Notes under the pieces: model-generated | The model's input: the letters and a program-made list of their open reading frames with translations, nothing else | Told to the model about the DNA's origin: nothing | Databases searched by the model: none | Program-made: the position numbers and the translations under genes | In this document: piece after piece, positions 8,014 to 14,108 of the stretch | Layout: the number at the start of each line of letters is the position of its first letter | Numbering within the stretch: the stretch's first letter is position 1 | IMG/VR virus record: IMGVR_UViG_3300031509_000004 | Location: 1 to 31,164 of that record | Length of the DNA: 31,164 nt | Strand: one strand, 5' to 3' | Origin: a virus

Positions 8014-8035
8014 GGTCCGGCAAAGCGGATGGGGC
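8014..8035. repeat. 22-bp direct repeat, copy 1 of 3
   Basis: The copy reads GGTCCGGC, then AAA, then GCGGATGGGGC on the plus strand. It shares 19 fixed positions with the copies at 8097 and 8143; only the three central bases vary (AAA, GGA, GAG). All three lie in the capsid leader in the same orientation. Confidence 0.8.
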
Positions 8036-8096
8036 CCACCTGTCCCGGGTCGTAACGCTTCGGGTCTGACGCGCCCGCCGACGGCACGCCGGCCCA

Positions 8097-8118
8097 GGTC
8101 CGGCGGAGCGGATGGGGC
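8097..8118. repeat. 22-bp direct repeat, copy 2 of 3
   Basis: The copy matches copies 1 and 3 outside the central triplet (here GGA). Spacing to copy 1 is 83 bp and to copy 3 is 46 bp, start to start, so the array is interspersed rather than tandem. Confidence 0.8.
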
Positions 8119-8142
8119 CAGGCCGACGCTTGCGGCCACTCC

Positions 8143-8164
8143 GGTCCGGCGAGGCGGATGGGGC
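8143..8164. repeat. 22-bp direct repeat, copy 3 of 3
   Basis: The copy matches copies 1 and 2 outside the central triplet (here GAG). It is the copy nearest the scaffold gene, about 65 bp downstream (minus strand) of the TTGACT hexamer. Confidence 0.8.
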
Positions 8165-8241
8165 GGAGCGCCGCTGCGACGCCATGTCTAGATCACGCGA
8201 CTCGCGCCGCGCAACATTGTTTTTCTGAAGTCAAGGGGGCG

Positions 8242-8262
8242 GACGGCTGCGCGCGCGCCGTC
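8242..8262 (-). terminator. Hairpin at the scaffold stop, possible weak terminator or attenuator
   Basis: GACGGC and GCCGTC form a perfect 6-bp stem around a 9-nt GC-only loop, starting inside the scaffold stop codon. No U-tract follows on the minus strand, so a classical intrinsic terminator is unlikely; pausing, attenuation or mRNA protection are alternatives. Confidence 0.35.
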
Positions 8263-9103
8263 ACAACCCCTGCGGCAGCGCCCCGCGCGCCTCCAGCTCG
8301 CGCAGCGTCGCCACCGCGCGATCGAGCAGGCTCTGGTCTCCCTTGTGCAGCGCCTCGCGCATCATCCGCCGCGCATCGGCGTAGCTCATCGCCTGGGGAT
8401 CGAGCGCCTCCACCGGCACCGGCTTCTCGCCCGTCATGGCGCGCAGCTTGGCCAGCGCGCGCACGCCTTCGGCCGTCGAGATGCCGCGGATCTCCCGCGC
8501 CTCCTCCGCCGTCAGGATGCCCCGCGCCTCAAGGCCCTTGAGCCAGGCGCCGACCTCCGCCACCACCTGCCGCCCCGTGGGGCCGAGCCGCGCCAGCTCC
8601 GCCTCATAGGCCGCCCGCTGCGCCGCCGGGTCGGCCTGCGCTCCGGCCTGTTCGGCCAGGTGCCGCAGATAGGGGGCGACGATCGCCTCCAGCTGCTTCT
8701 GCGTCACGCCCGCCTTCAGCGCATTCTCCCGCACCGCCTTCCACACCGGATCGTCCGGGGCGGGGCGCAGCGCCTCGGGCAGCGCCTCCACCTCGGGCAG
8801 GCGGTAGTCCTCCGCGCTGGCCGGCGGGTCGTCGCCGCGGCGGGCGATGCGCGTGCGCAAATCCGCCCAGCTCTTGGCCAGGTGCTCGAGCTTCGGCGCC
8901 TTGGCCTTCTCGTCCCAGAACTGCTCCGGCAGCCAGTCCGGCCGGCCATCGGCAGGGGGCGCGGCATCGCCCGCCACCTCGAACAGGCTCTGCGGCGCCG
9001 CAGGCGCGGGCGCGCTCTCGGCCGGCGCCGCTGTTGCGGCCGGCGTGGTGCCGGATACCCCCCCGGGGGCATTCGGCATGTCCGTCGTGATGACCTCGCT
9101 CAT
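8261..9103 (-). CDS. Capsid assembly scaffold protein
   Basis: This 280-aa acidic, helical protein has a Pro/Ala-rich disordered N-terminus followed by DWLPEQFWDEKAKAPKLEHL and AKSWADLRTRI, a segment seen in many phage scaffold proteins. The rest is charged alpha helix with low complexity. T7-type scaffolds line the inside of the procapsid and leave before DNA packaging. Position between portal and major capsid protein is the T7 order. The start at 9103 has a strong ribosome binding site, AAGGAG, eight bases upstream, preceded by a 72-bp gap, so it can be translated independently of the portal gene. Confidence 0.85.
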   Translation of the reverse strand: MSEVITTDMPNAPGGVSGTTPAATAAPAESAPAPAAPQSLFEVAGDAAPPADGRPDWLPEQFWDEKAKAPKLEHLAKSWADLRTRIARRGDDPPASAEDYRLPEVEALPEALRPAPDDPVWKAVRENALKAGVTQKQLEAIVAPYLRHLAEQAGAQADPAAQRAAYEAELARLGPTGRQVVAEVGAWLKGLEARGILTAEEAREIRGISTAEGVRALAKLRAMTGEKPVPVEALDPQAMSYADARRMMREALHKGDQSLLDRAVATLRELEARGALPQGL

Positions 9104-9175
9104 CTCACCTTCTCCTTCTTGCGGGGGCGCGCGGCATGGCCCGCGCCTCGGCCATCGTTGCAGCCTGTGGCGGGC

Positions 9176-9412
9176 TCACGGCTCGCGCTCCGCCAGCGCC
9201 AGCAGCGTGCGCCACACCGCCTTGCCGCCTTCGGCATAGGCGGCATGCTCGGCGGTCTCGCCCGGCCGCCAGGACGGGGCCATCAGCTGCGCCTGCGCCA
9301 CCGCACGCAGCGGCCCGCGCACCGCCCGCAGCGCCGCCGCCAGCGCCGTCAGCGCCTCATCCGCCGGCAGGCTCGCGTCCATCACCGGGTCGAAGGGCTG
9401 CCAGCCGCTCAT
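9176..9412 (-). CDS. Small protein between portal and scaffold
   Basis: This 78-aa protein of unknown function has a helical centre (ADEALTALAAALRAVRGPLR) and a GETAEHAAYAEGGKAVWRTL segment. Small proteins of this kind sit between portal and scaffold in other podoviruses, but I recognise no motif. Start and portal stop overlap as ATGA, so it is coupled to portal translation. Confidence 0.65.
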   Translation of the reverse strand: MSGWQPFDPVMDASLPADEALTALAAALRAVRGPLRAVAQAQLMAPSWRPGETAEHAAYAEGGKAVWRTLLALAEREP

Positions 9413-11034
9413 GGCGCCGCCTCCTGCCCGGCCAGCGCCGGGGCCAGATTGCCCACCGCCTGCGCCAGCACGGGGCTGGCCAGCGCCGCATCGCGCGCCT
9501 GCGCCTCGGCCTGCGCGCGCGCCCGCTCGGCCAGCTCCGCCTCGGTCGGAATGAGCTCGGGCGGCACGCCGGACCGCCAGGCCGCCCAGCGCCCGGTGCG
9601 CGCCAGGTCGATGCCGTTCTCCAGCAGCTGCTGCCCGAAGGGCCCGAGCGCCGCGCCGGCCTGGATGAAGCCCAGCACCGCCGAAAGGTCCGCCCGGTCC
9701 TGCGCCTGCGCCAGCGGGCTGACGGCCCGGATGCGCACCACATCGTCGCGCACCGCCTGCAGCAGGCCGCGGAAGCGCTCGGCGGCGAAGACGCCCGCCT
9801 CCTCCAGGATGTCGAGGCAGCGCACCACCAGCGGGTTCAGCGCATCCGCCTGCAGCCGCCCGAAGGCCCCCGTGTCCTGCTGGAAGCGCCGCACCCGCTC
9901 GGCCACCTCGGTCGCGGTCAGCCCCACCTGCACCTCGGGCGGCAGCGGATCGTCGAACAGCGTCTGGCGTATGGCGGTGCGCAGCCGCTCCATCAGGTCC
10001 TGGCTCAGCGCGAACTGCGCCGGCGGATCGAGCGGGCGGATCGAAGGGCCCGCCGCGCCGCCATTGCTGCGCACCGGGATCAGCGCGCCCGGCACCAGCC
10101 GGATGGTGGCCGGATTGATCACCCCGTCATCAGCCACCGTATAGGCCGGCGTGACGGCGAAGGAGGCCGCGCGGAGATACAGCTCCATCAGCTTGTTCAG
10201 CACCCGAATGTCGGGCAGCGCCGCCGCCAGCGGCCCGCGGCCATGCGTCTCGCCGGGGCTTTTGCTCCAGCGCGTCACGATCCAGGGGCAGGTGCGGTAG
10301 CGCCGCTCGGCCAGCACCGCCTTTGATGCGCGGTGGATCACCGTCATCCGCCAGGCGTCCTCCTCCGGGTCGAAGACGGTCGCCTGGGTCAGCTCGATCA
10401 CCCGCTCGGGCTCCTCGCGCTCGGCCCGCGCCACCTCCTCCGGCACCTCGGCAAGGTCGGGATAGAGCCGGCGCAGGACCCTGGCGGCGATGTTCTGGCG
10501 GAAGAACACCCCTTCCACCGTGCCCATCGGCCCGTCGTCGAAGGCGACCAGCGCCGCCGGCACCGCCTGGAAGCGGAGCAGCGGCGCGCCGGCACGGCGG
10601 GCGGACAACCTCCCGTTCTCGACCAGCAGGCAGCCGACCCCGGCGGCGAGATCAAGCGCCCATTCGTTGATCACCTGGTCGAAGTTGCTGGCATGGATGG
10701 CGGCGAAGAGCATGTCGGTCGCCGCCGCCAGGTCGCGCGCCACGTCGGCCGCCGTGGCCGATCCGGTCATCTCCGGCGGCAGGGCAAGCTGCGCCCAGCG
10801 CTGCTGCGGCGGGAACAGCGCCTGTTGCAGGCGGTTGGCGAAGCGCGCCACCGCGATCACGGCGGTGCTGTCATACACCTTCACCGTGCGCTCGGCGCCG
10901 TAGCCATAGGCCTGCCAGGCGTCGCGCTCGGGCATGGCATAGGCGTAGATGTCGCGCATCAGCGACGCGAAGGCGTCGCGCTTGCGCTCCGCCGCCTCGA
11001 TGCGCTTGAGCAGCGCTTCCGGCGCCTCGGCCAC
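9409..11034 (-). CDS. Portal (head-tail connector) protein, T7 gp8-like
   Basis: This 541-aa protein matches the T7-type head-tail connector in length (T7 gp8 is 536 aa) and sequence pattern. It has an N-terminal helix with RDIYAYAMPERDAW, then VYDSTAVIAVARFANRLQQA followed by LFPPQQRW. Further features are GVGCLLVENG, a GRGPLAAALPDIRVLNKLME segment, and a C-terminal LTATEVAERVRRFQQD stretch. Twelve copies would form the packaging and ejection channel and organise the internal core. The start is GTG at 11034, four bases after the upstream stop; no nearer ATG exists. Identification is strong. Confidence 0.92.
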   Translation of the reverse strand: MAEAPEALLKRIEAAERKRDAFASLMRDIYAYAMPERDAWQAYGYGAERTVKVYDSTAVIAVARFANRLQQALFPPQQRWAQLALPPEMTGSATAADVARDLAAATDMLFAAIHASNFDQVINEWALDLAAGVGCLLVENGRLSARRAGAPLLRFQAVPAALVAFDDGPMGTVEGVFFRQNIAARVLRRLYPDLAEVPEEVARAEREEPERVIELTQATVFDPEEDAWRMTVIHRASKAVLAERRYRTCPWIVTRWSKSPGETHGRGPLAAALPDIRVLNKLMELYLRAASFAVTPAYTVADDGVINPATIRLVPGALIPVRSNGGAAGPSIRPLDPPAQFALSQDLMERLRTAIRQTLFDDPLPPEVQVGLTATEVAERVRRFQQDTGAFGRLQADALNPLVVRCLDILEEAGVFAAERFRGLLQAVRDDVVRIRAVSPLAQAQDRADLSAVLGFIQAGAALGPFGQQLLENGIDLARTGRWAAWRSGVPPELIPTEAELAERARAQAEAQARDAALASPVLAQAVGNLAPALAGQEAAP

Positions 11035-11037
11035 GGC

Positions 11038-11286
11038 TCAGCCCCCGAGCAGCCGCTGCCTGGCGAAGGGCAGCGGCTGGTCTTCCGTGCCCGCCTCGCT
11101 GCCGCCGAGCAGCAGGACCCGGCCGCGGAAGCGGTTCTCGCGCGCGCGCCGCCGCGCCTCCTCCTGCGCCTTGACCTCGGCCTCCCGCGCCGCGATGCGC
11201 GCCTCCTGCTCGCGCAGCAGCTGTTCCTGCCGCGCCAGCTGCGCCTCCATGGCCGAGGTGTCCACGCGCTTCGGCTTGCCGCCCAT
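11038..11286 (-). CDS. Small coiled-coil protein before the portal
   Basis: This 82-aa protein is mostly one charged coiled coil (residues ~12-52, with EAQLARQEQLLREQEARIAA), ending in RGRVLLLGGSEAGTE. The final GG-rich portion resembles small phage proteins encoded just ahead of portal genes, but its role is unknown. It could be an assembly helper; a small terminase subunit is possible but no HTH is visible. It starts one base after the upstream stop. Confidence 0.65.
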   Translation of the reverse strand: MGGKPKRVDTSAMEAQLARQEQLLREQEARIAAREAEVKAQEEARRRARENRFRGRVLLLGGSEAGTEDQPLPFARQRLLGG

Positions 11287-11287
11287 C

Positions 11288-11725
11288 TCATGCCCCCTGT
11301 GCTGACGGATAGGGCGCGACCGGCCGCGCCCCCATGCGAATCACGGCGCGGCGCAGCTGCCGCGGCGTCCAGATGCGCCACCCCTCGAGGCCGAGCAGCG
11401 CCTTCACCAGCTCCACGCAGGTCATGGGCGGGCGCAGCGCGGCCCGCCGCTCGACGGCGCGCGGCCGCACCCTCAGCGCCTCGCCCTGCCAGGACCACAT
11501 CAGGCCGCGCGCGCAGCTCTCGGCCGACAGCTCCACCCATTCGAGGCCGAGCACGCTGCCGGCATGGTCAAGCACCAGCGTCCGCGCCGGCCCGGCCGGC
11601 ACCAGCGCCACCACATGCGCCCGGTGCCGGTCGGTGAAGACCCGCTGCCACCAGCGCAAGCCCTCGCTGGCCGCGCGCGGGCGGAACACCAGGAACACCT
11701 CCTGTGGCACCGCCGGGCCGGTCAT
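11288..11725 (-). CDS. Possible papain-fold (NlpC/P60- or YiiX-like) phage protein
   Basis: This 145-aa protein has an N-terminal beta-hairpin region containing WWQRVFTDRHRAHVVALVPA and a later MTCVELVKALLGLEGWRIWT segment followed by PRQLRRAV. Small phage proteins with a conserved His in the first part and a Cys in TCVxxVKxxLG look like circularly permuted papain-like hydrolases; here H54-region and the C of TCVELVK would be the pair. This is inference from pattern, not a confirmed family. It overlaps its upstream gene by ATGA and stands three genes before the portal. An unrelated structural helper is the main alternative. Confidence 0.6.
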   Translation of the reverse strand: MTGPAVPQEVFLVFRPRAASEGLRWWQRVFTDRHRAHVVALVPAGPARTLVLDHAGSVLGLEWVELSAESCARGLMWSWQGEALRVRPRAVERRAALRPPMTCVELVKALLGLEGWRIWTPRQLRRAVIRMGARPVAPYPSAQGA

Positions 11726-12168
11726 GGCATCCTGCCCTTGTGACCGAGACGCCCGACAAGCTGGTGCTGGCCCTGCTGCGTCGGCTGGATGAGCGCACCG
11801 CGCGCATCGAGGACAGGCTCGCCAGCATGGAGCGTCGGCTCGCGCTGCGCGACCAGGAGGCGGCGCTCGACCGCGCTGATCTGCTGGCGCTCTCGGGCCG
11901 CGTCGCCCGCATCGAGCGGCGGCTCGACCTCGCGGAGGGGTAGCCGACGCAGCGCTTGGCGCGGGACGACCACGCGCCAGCCATCGGCGAACTCGATCAG
12001 CGCCGAGCACAGGGCGCCCGTGCGGATCAGCCGGCACAGCTCGCCGCCACGGCTGCCCCAGCGATAGGCATGCGTCGGCCGCCAGGCGCGCGCCTCGCCG
12101 ACCAGCCGGCGGGTCTCGGCCGCCGCGCGTGCGGCGCGGGCCAGCTGCGCCACCGCCTCAGCCGTCAT
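11722..12168 (-). CDS. Unknown small protein, overlapped by an antisense ORF
   Basis: This 148-aa protein has a helical N-terminus (AEAVAQLARAARAAAETRRL) and a small beta domain, TGALCSALIEFADGWRVVVP followed by RQALRRL. The last ~74 residues lie opposite the plus-strand ORF at 11740-11943 and look less protein-like (Gln/His-rich). The start overlaps the previous stop region and the final TGA overlaps the next ATG as ATGA, which supports translation through to 11722. No function is recognised. Confidence 0.6.
   Translation of the reverse strand: MTAEAVAQLARAARAAAETRRLVGEARAWRPTHAYRWGSRGGELCRLIRTGALCSALIEFADGWRVVVPRQALRRLPLREVEPPLDAGDAARERQQISAVERRLLVAQREPTLHAGEPVLDARGALIQPTQQGQHQLVGRLGHKGRMP
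11740..11943 (+). CDS. Small coiled-coil protein encoded antisense to the lytic operon
   Basis: This 67-aa plus-strand ORF opens with VTETPDKLVLALLRRLDERT and continues as clean coiled-coil heptads (RIEDRLASMERRLALRDQEA) to RRLDLAEG. Its codons have almost only G or C in third position. Small proteins of the same look (TPDxLVLxxLRRLDE, then repeated RIERRLD) are common and uncharacterised in alphaproteobacteria. It is embedded tail-to-tail in the minus-strand gene 11722-12168, and no other plus-strand gene lies within 7 kb. No good ribosome binding site precedes the GTG. It could also be a by-chance reading of the opposite strand. Confidence 0.45.
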   Translation: MTETPDKLVLALLRRLDERTARIEDRLASMERRLALRDQEAALDRADLLALSGRVARIERRLDLAEG

Positions 12169-12436
12169 CGCCGAAGCGGTCCGGCAGCGTGGCGGCGGCG
12201 TATTCGACATCCTCCCGCAGCGCGCTGCCCTCGGGCAGCAGCTCGGCCGCCTGCTCCAGCAGGCTTTGTGCGAGGTTGATCAGCGCTCGCGGCTGCGGGT
12301 CCCAGATGTCCTGCGCCGACCACAGATGGTTGCCCACCATCACCAGCGCCATGGCGTCCGCCGGCAGGCCCTGGCGCAGCACCTCCATCGCTTCGCGCAG
12401 CCGCAGCTTTTCGGCCAGAGGCTCCGGCGCGCTCAC
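12158..12436 (-). CDS. Unknown small protein
   Basis: This 92-aa acidic helical protein contains ALVMVGNHLWSAQDIWDPQP followed by RALINLAQSLLEQAAELLPE. No domain is recognised. It begins with GTG at 12436 in a GTGA overlap with the previous stop, and its own stop lies inside the start of the next gene, so it is part of the coupled block between terminase and portal. Confidence 0.65.
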   Translation of the reverse strand: MSAPEPLAEKLRLREAMEVLRQGLPADAMALVMVGNHLWSAQDIWDPQPRALINLAQSLLEQAAELLPEGSALREDVEYAAATLPDRFGDDG

Positions 12437-12663
12437 CGCGCCACCGGCCGCGTCGCGGCCGCCCCCTGCTGGTGCCGCCACTGGTCGTGATGTGCCCAGT
12501 AGGCGCGCAGGATCGTGGCCGCGTGCTCGCCCGGCTCCTCCCCATGCGCGGCCGCCCGCGCGGTAAGCCAGGCGGCGAACATGCTGTCGAGCTCGACCGT
12601 CACGCAGAGCGGCGCCGACGCCTCGGGCGCATCGCCCGCCACAGGTTGCAAGGTCAAAGCCAT
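12433..12663 (-). CDS. Unknown small protein after the terminase
   Basis: This 76-aa protein has a centre, TVELDSMFAAWLTARAAAHG followed by EEPGEHAATILRAYWAHHDQ, that could form a short helical, ribbon-helix-helix-like bundle. A ribbon-helix-helix fold is only a guess. It overlaps the end of the terminase gene by ten bases. Confidence 0.62.
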   Translation of the reverse strand: MALTLQPVAGDAPEASAPLCVTVELDSMFAAWLTARAAAHGEEPGEHAATILRAYWAHHDQWRHQQGAAATRPVAR

Positions 12664-14108
12664 GACATCGTCTCCTTCGCGAAGGGGTTCCACTCGATTC
12701 GCGCCTGCATCGGCAGCGGCCGGCGCAGGCCCGGGCGCGCCGAGGCCTCGGCCAGCCCCTCGGCATCCAGCAGCGCGTATTGCGCCGCCTCCACCAGGTG
12801 GCTCGCCCAGTTCTTCACCGCCCGGTCGCCGCGCCGCCCGGCCGTGACCTGCCAGCGGTAGTCGCGCGCGAGCGCACGCGCCATCAGCCGGCAGGAGGGG
12901 TCGAGCACCAGGCCCGGCTTGCCGGCCTCGAGCAACCGCGTCAGCGGCCGGCGCAGCGCCTCCATGCGCAGCGTCGGGTCCTGGCTGCGCGCGGTCGTCA
13001 CCGGCAGCCCGGCCGCGCGCGCCACGATGTCGATCCACGAACTCTCGCCCGCCTCGCGGTCGGCGCCGAAGGCCGCGGCCGGATCGGCCACCACCTCCGC
13101 CGCCACGCCCGGCGCGCGCTCGGCCAGAAGCGCCGCCAGCGCCTCGCCGAAGCGCCGCGGCCCGACCACGCCGGCGCGCTCGCGGTCATGCGTGGACAGT
13201 TCCGCGAGCATGCGCCACTGGCCATCGGGGGCACGCTGCAGCACCGCCGCCGCCGGGCTGCCGCCGGCATCCACCCCGATGCGCAGCGGCGCGCCCGAAA
13301 GCACCGGCAGAGGCTTGGGCGACACATGCACGGCTTCGGAGAACTCCGGATACACGGCCGCCTCCTCGCGCACCAGGCCGGGGATGTTCTCGATGAAGCG
13401 CCGACGCTCGTAATCCGGCAGCACCGCCGCCTGCTGGCGGTAGAAGTCGGGGCCGAGCACGGCGAGGTTCTCGGCCTCGGGGCTCAGGCCCGACGGCTGG
13501 CGATACAGCACCCAGCCTTCGCGCGGGTTCTCGATCATCTCCCGCACTACCCAGCTGTCGGGTTCGGGCGCGTTGCAGGTGCCCCAGACCTGGCGCGGAT
13601 TGATGGCAAGCGTCTCCGCCGGGTAGCGGCCGGCGCGCTTGAACAGCGTTGCCATCACGTCTGCGTCCATCAGGTCGCATTCGTCCACATAGGCGTAGGA
13701 GAACTCGAAGCCGCGCAGCGCATCGTCGACGCTCTGCTCGCCGATGCCGCGGAAATGCACCTCGAGCTCGATTCGCCCGCCATCCGGATGGCGCAGGGTG
13801 ATGGCATGCCGCTTGGGGCTGCCCTCCTTGCCGACGAAATGCCCTAGGCTTTTCGGATACCAGGCGAGCCAGGAGGGGATGGTGCTGGCCTCCATGTCGG
13901 TCATGCGCTGGCGCATGACCAGGAAGCGCACGCGCCGCAGCCCAGGCGCCGTCTCCGGCCAGCGGAACGCCATCAGCACGCCGCGCTGCAGGCCCGTGAC
14001 GGTCTTGCCGCCGGCGGCAGGCCCCATCAGCACCGAGACCGGAGCCGTCGTGTCCACGAAGGCCGTGCTGACCGGCCCGGGGCTGGTCCATGGGCGCGGG
14101 CTACTCAT
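12654..14108 (-). CDS. terL: Terminase large subunit
   Basis: This 484-aa packaging motor has a Walker A motif GPAAGGKT at residues 29-36 and a Walker B with catalytic acidic pair, YAYVDECD, at ~138-145. A coupling motif region lies near WGTCNAPEP. An RNase H-like nuclease half begins at RIGVDAGGSPAAAVL and ends near WASHLVEAAQYALL. It cuts and pumps phage DNA into the prohead through the portal. The ATG at 14108 is eight bases inside the upstream gene (ATGAGTAG) and places the Walker A at the usual distance from the N-terminus; upstream residues in this open frame are out-of-frame reading of the helicase-like gene. In T7 the terminase is a late gene after the fibre, so its place here, ahead of the portal, is different. 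Confidence 0.92.
   Translation of the reverse strand: MSSPRPWTSPGPVSTAFVDTTAPVSVLMGPAAGGKTVTGLQRGVLMAFRWPETAPGLRRVRFLVMRQRMTDMEASTIPSWLAWYPKSLGHFVGKEGSPKRHAITLRHPDGGRIELEVHFRGIGEQSVDDALRGFEFSYAYVDECDLMDADVMATLFKRAGRYPAETLAINPRQVWGTCNAPEPDSWVVREMIENPREGWVLYRQPSGLSPEAENLAVLGPDFYRQQAAVLPDYERRRFIENIPGLVREEAAVYPEFSEAVHVSPKPLPVLSGAPLRIGVDAGGSPAAAVLQRAPDGQWRMLAELSTHDRERAGVVGPRRFGEALAALLAERAPGVAAEVVADPAAAFGADREAGESSWIDIVARAAGLPVTTARSQDPTLRMEALRRPLTRLLEAGKPGLVLDPSCRLMARALARDYRWQVTAGRRGDRAVKNWASHLVEAAQYALLDAEGLAEASARPGLRRPLPMQARIEWNPFAKETMSWL

Larger units (their letters stand above)
7935..8260 (-). promoter_or_regulatory. 326-bp leader before the capsid gene
   Basis: This gap has no supportable gene. 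Read on the minus strand it holds, in order: a 6-bp-stem hairpin touching the scaffold stop (8242-8262); a TTGACT hexamer (8229-8234) without a good -10 at the usual distance; an AT-rich patch with a GCAACA/TGTTGC element (8211-8216); three copies of a 22-bp repeat; a CCGAT/ATCGG stem (near 7992-8010); and a GCGGC-GAAA-GCCGC hairpin (7964-7977) before the capsid ribosome binding site. The arrangement suggests separate, boosted or attenuated expression of capsid relative to scaffold. No consensus promoter could be proven by eye. Confidence 0.5.

Noticed and set aside
7838-8185. 115-aa minus-strand open frame over the capsid leader
   Set aside because: It overlaps the capsid gene out of frame and its apparent repeats are just the 22-bp DNA repeats.
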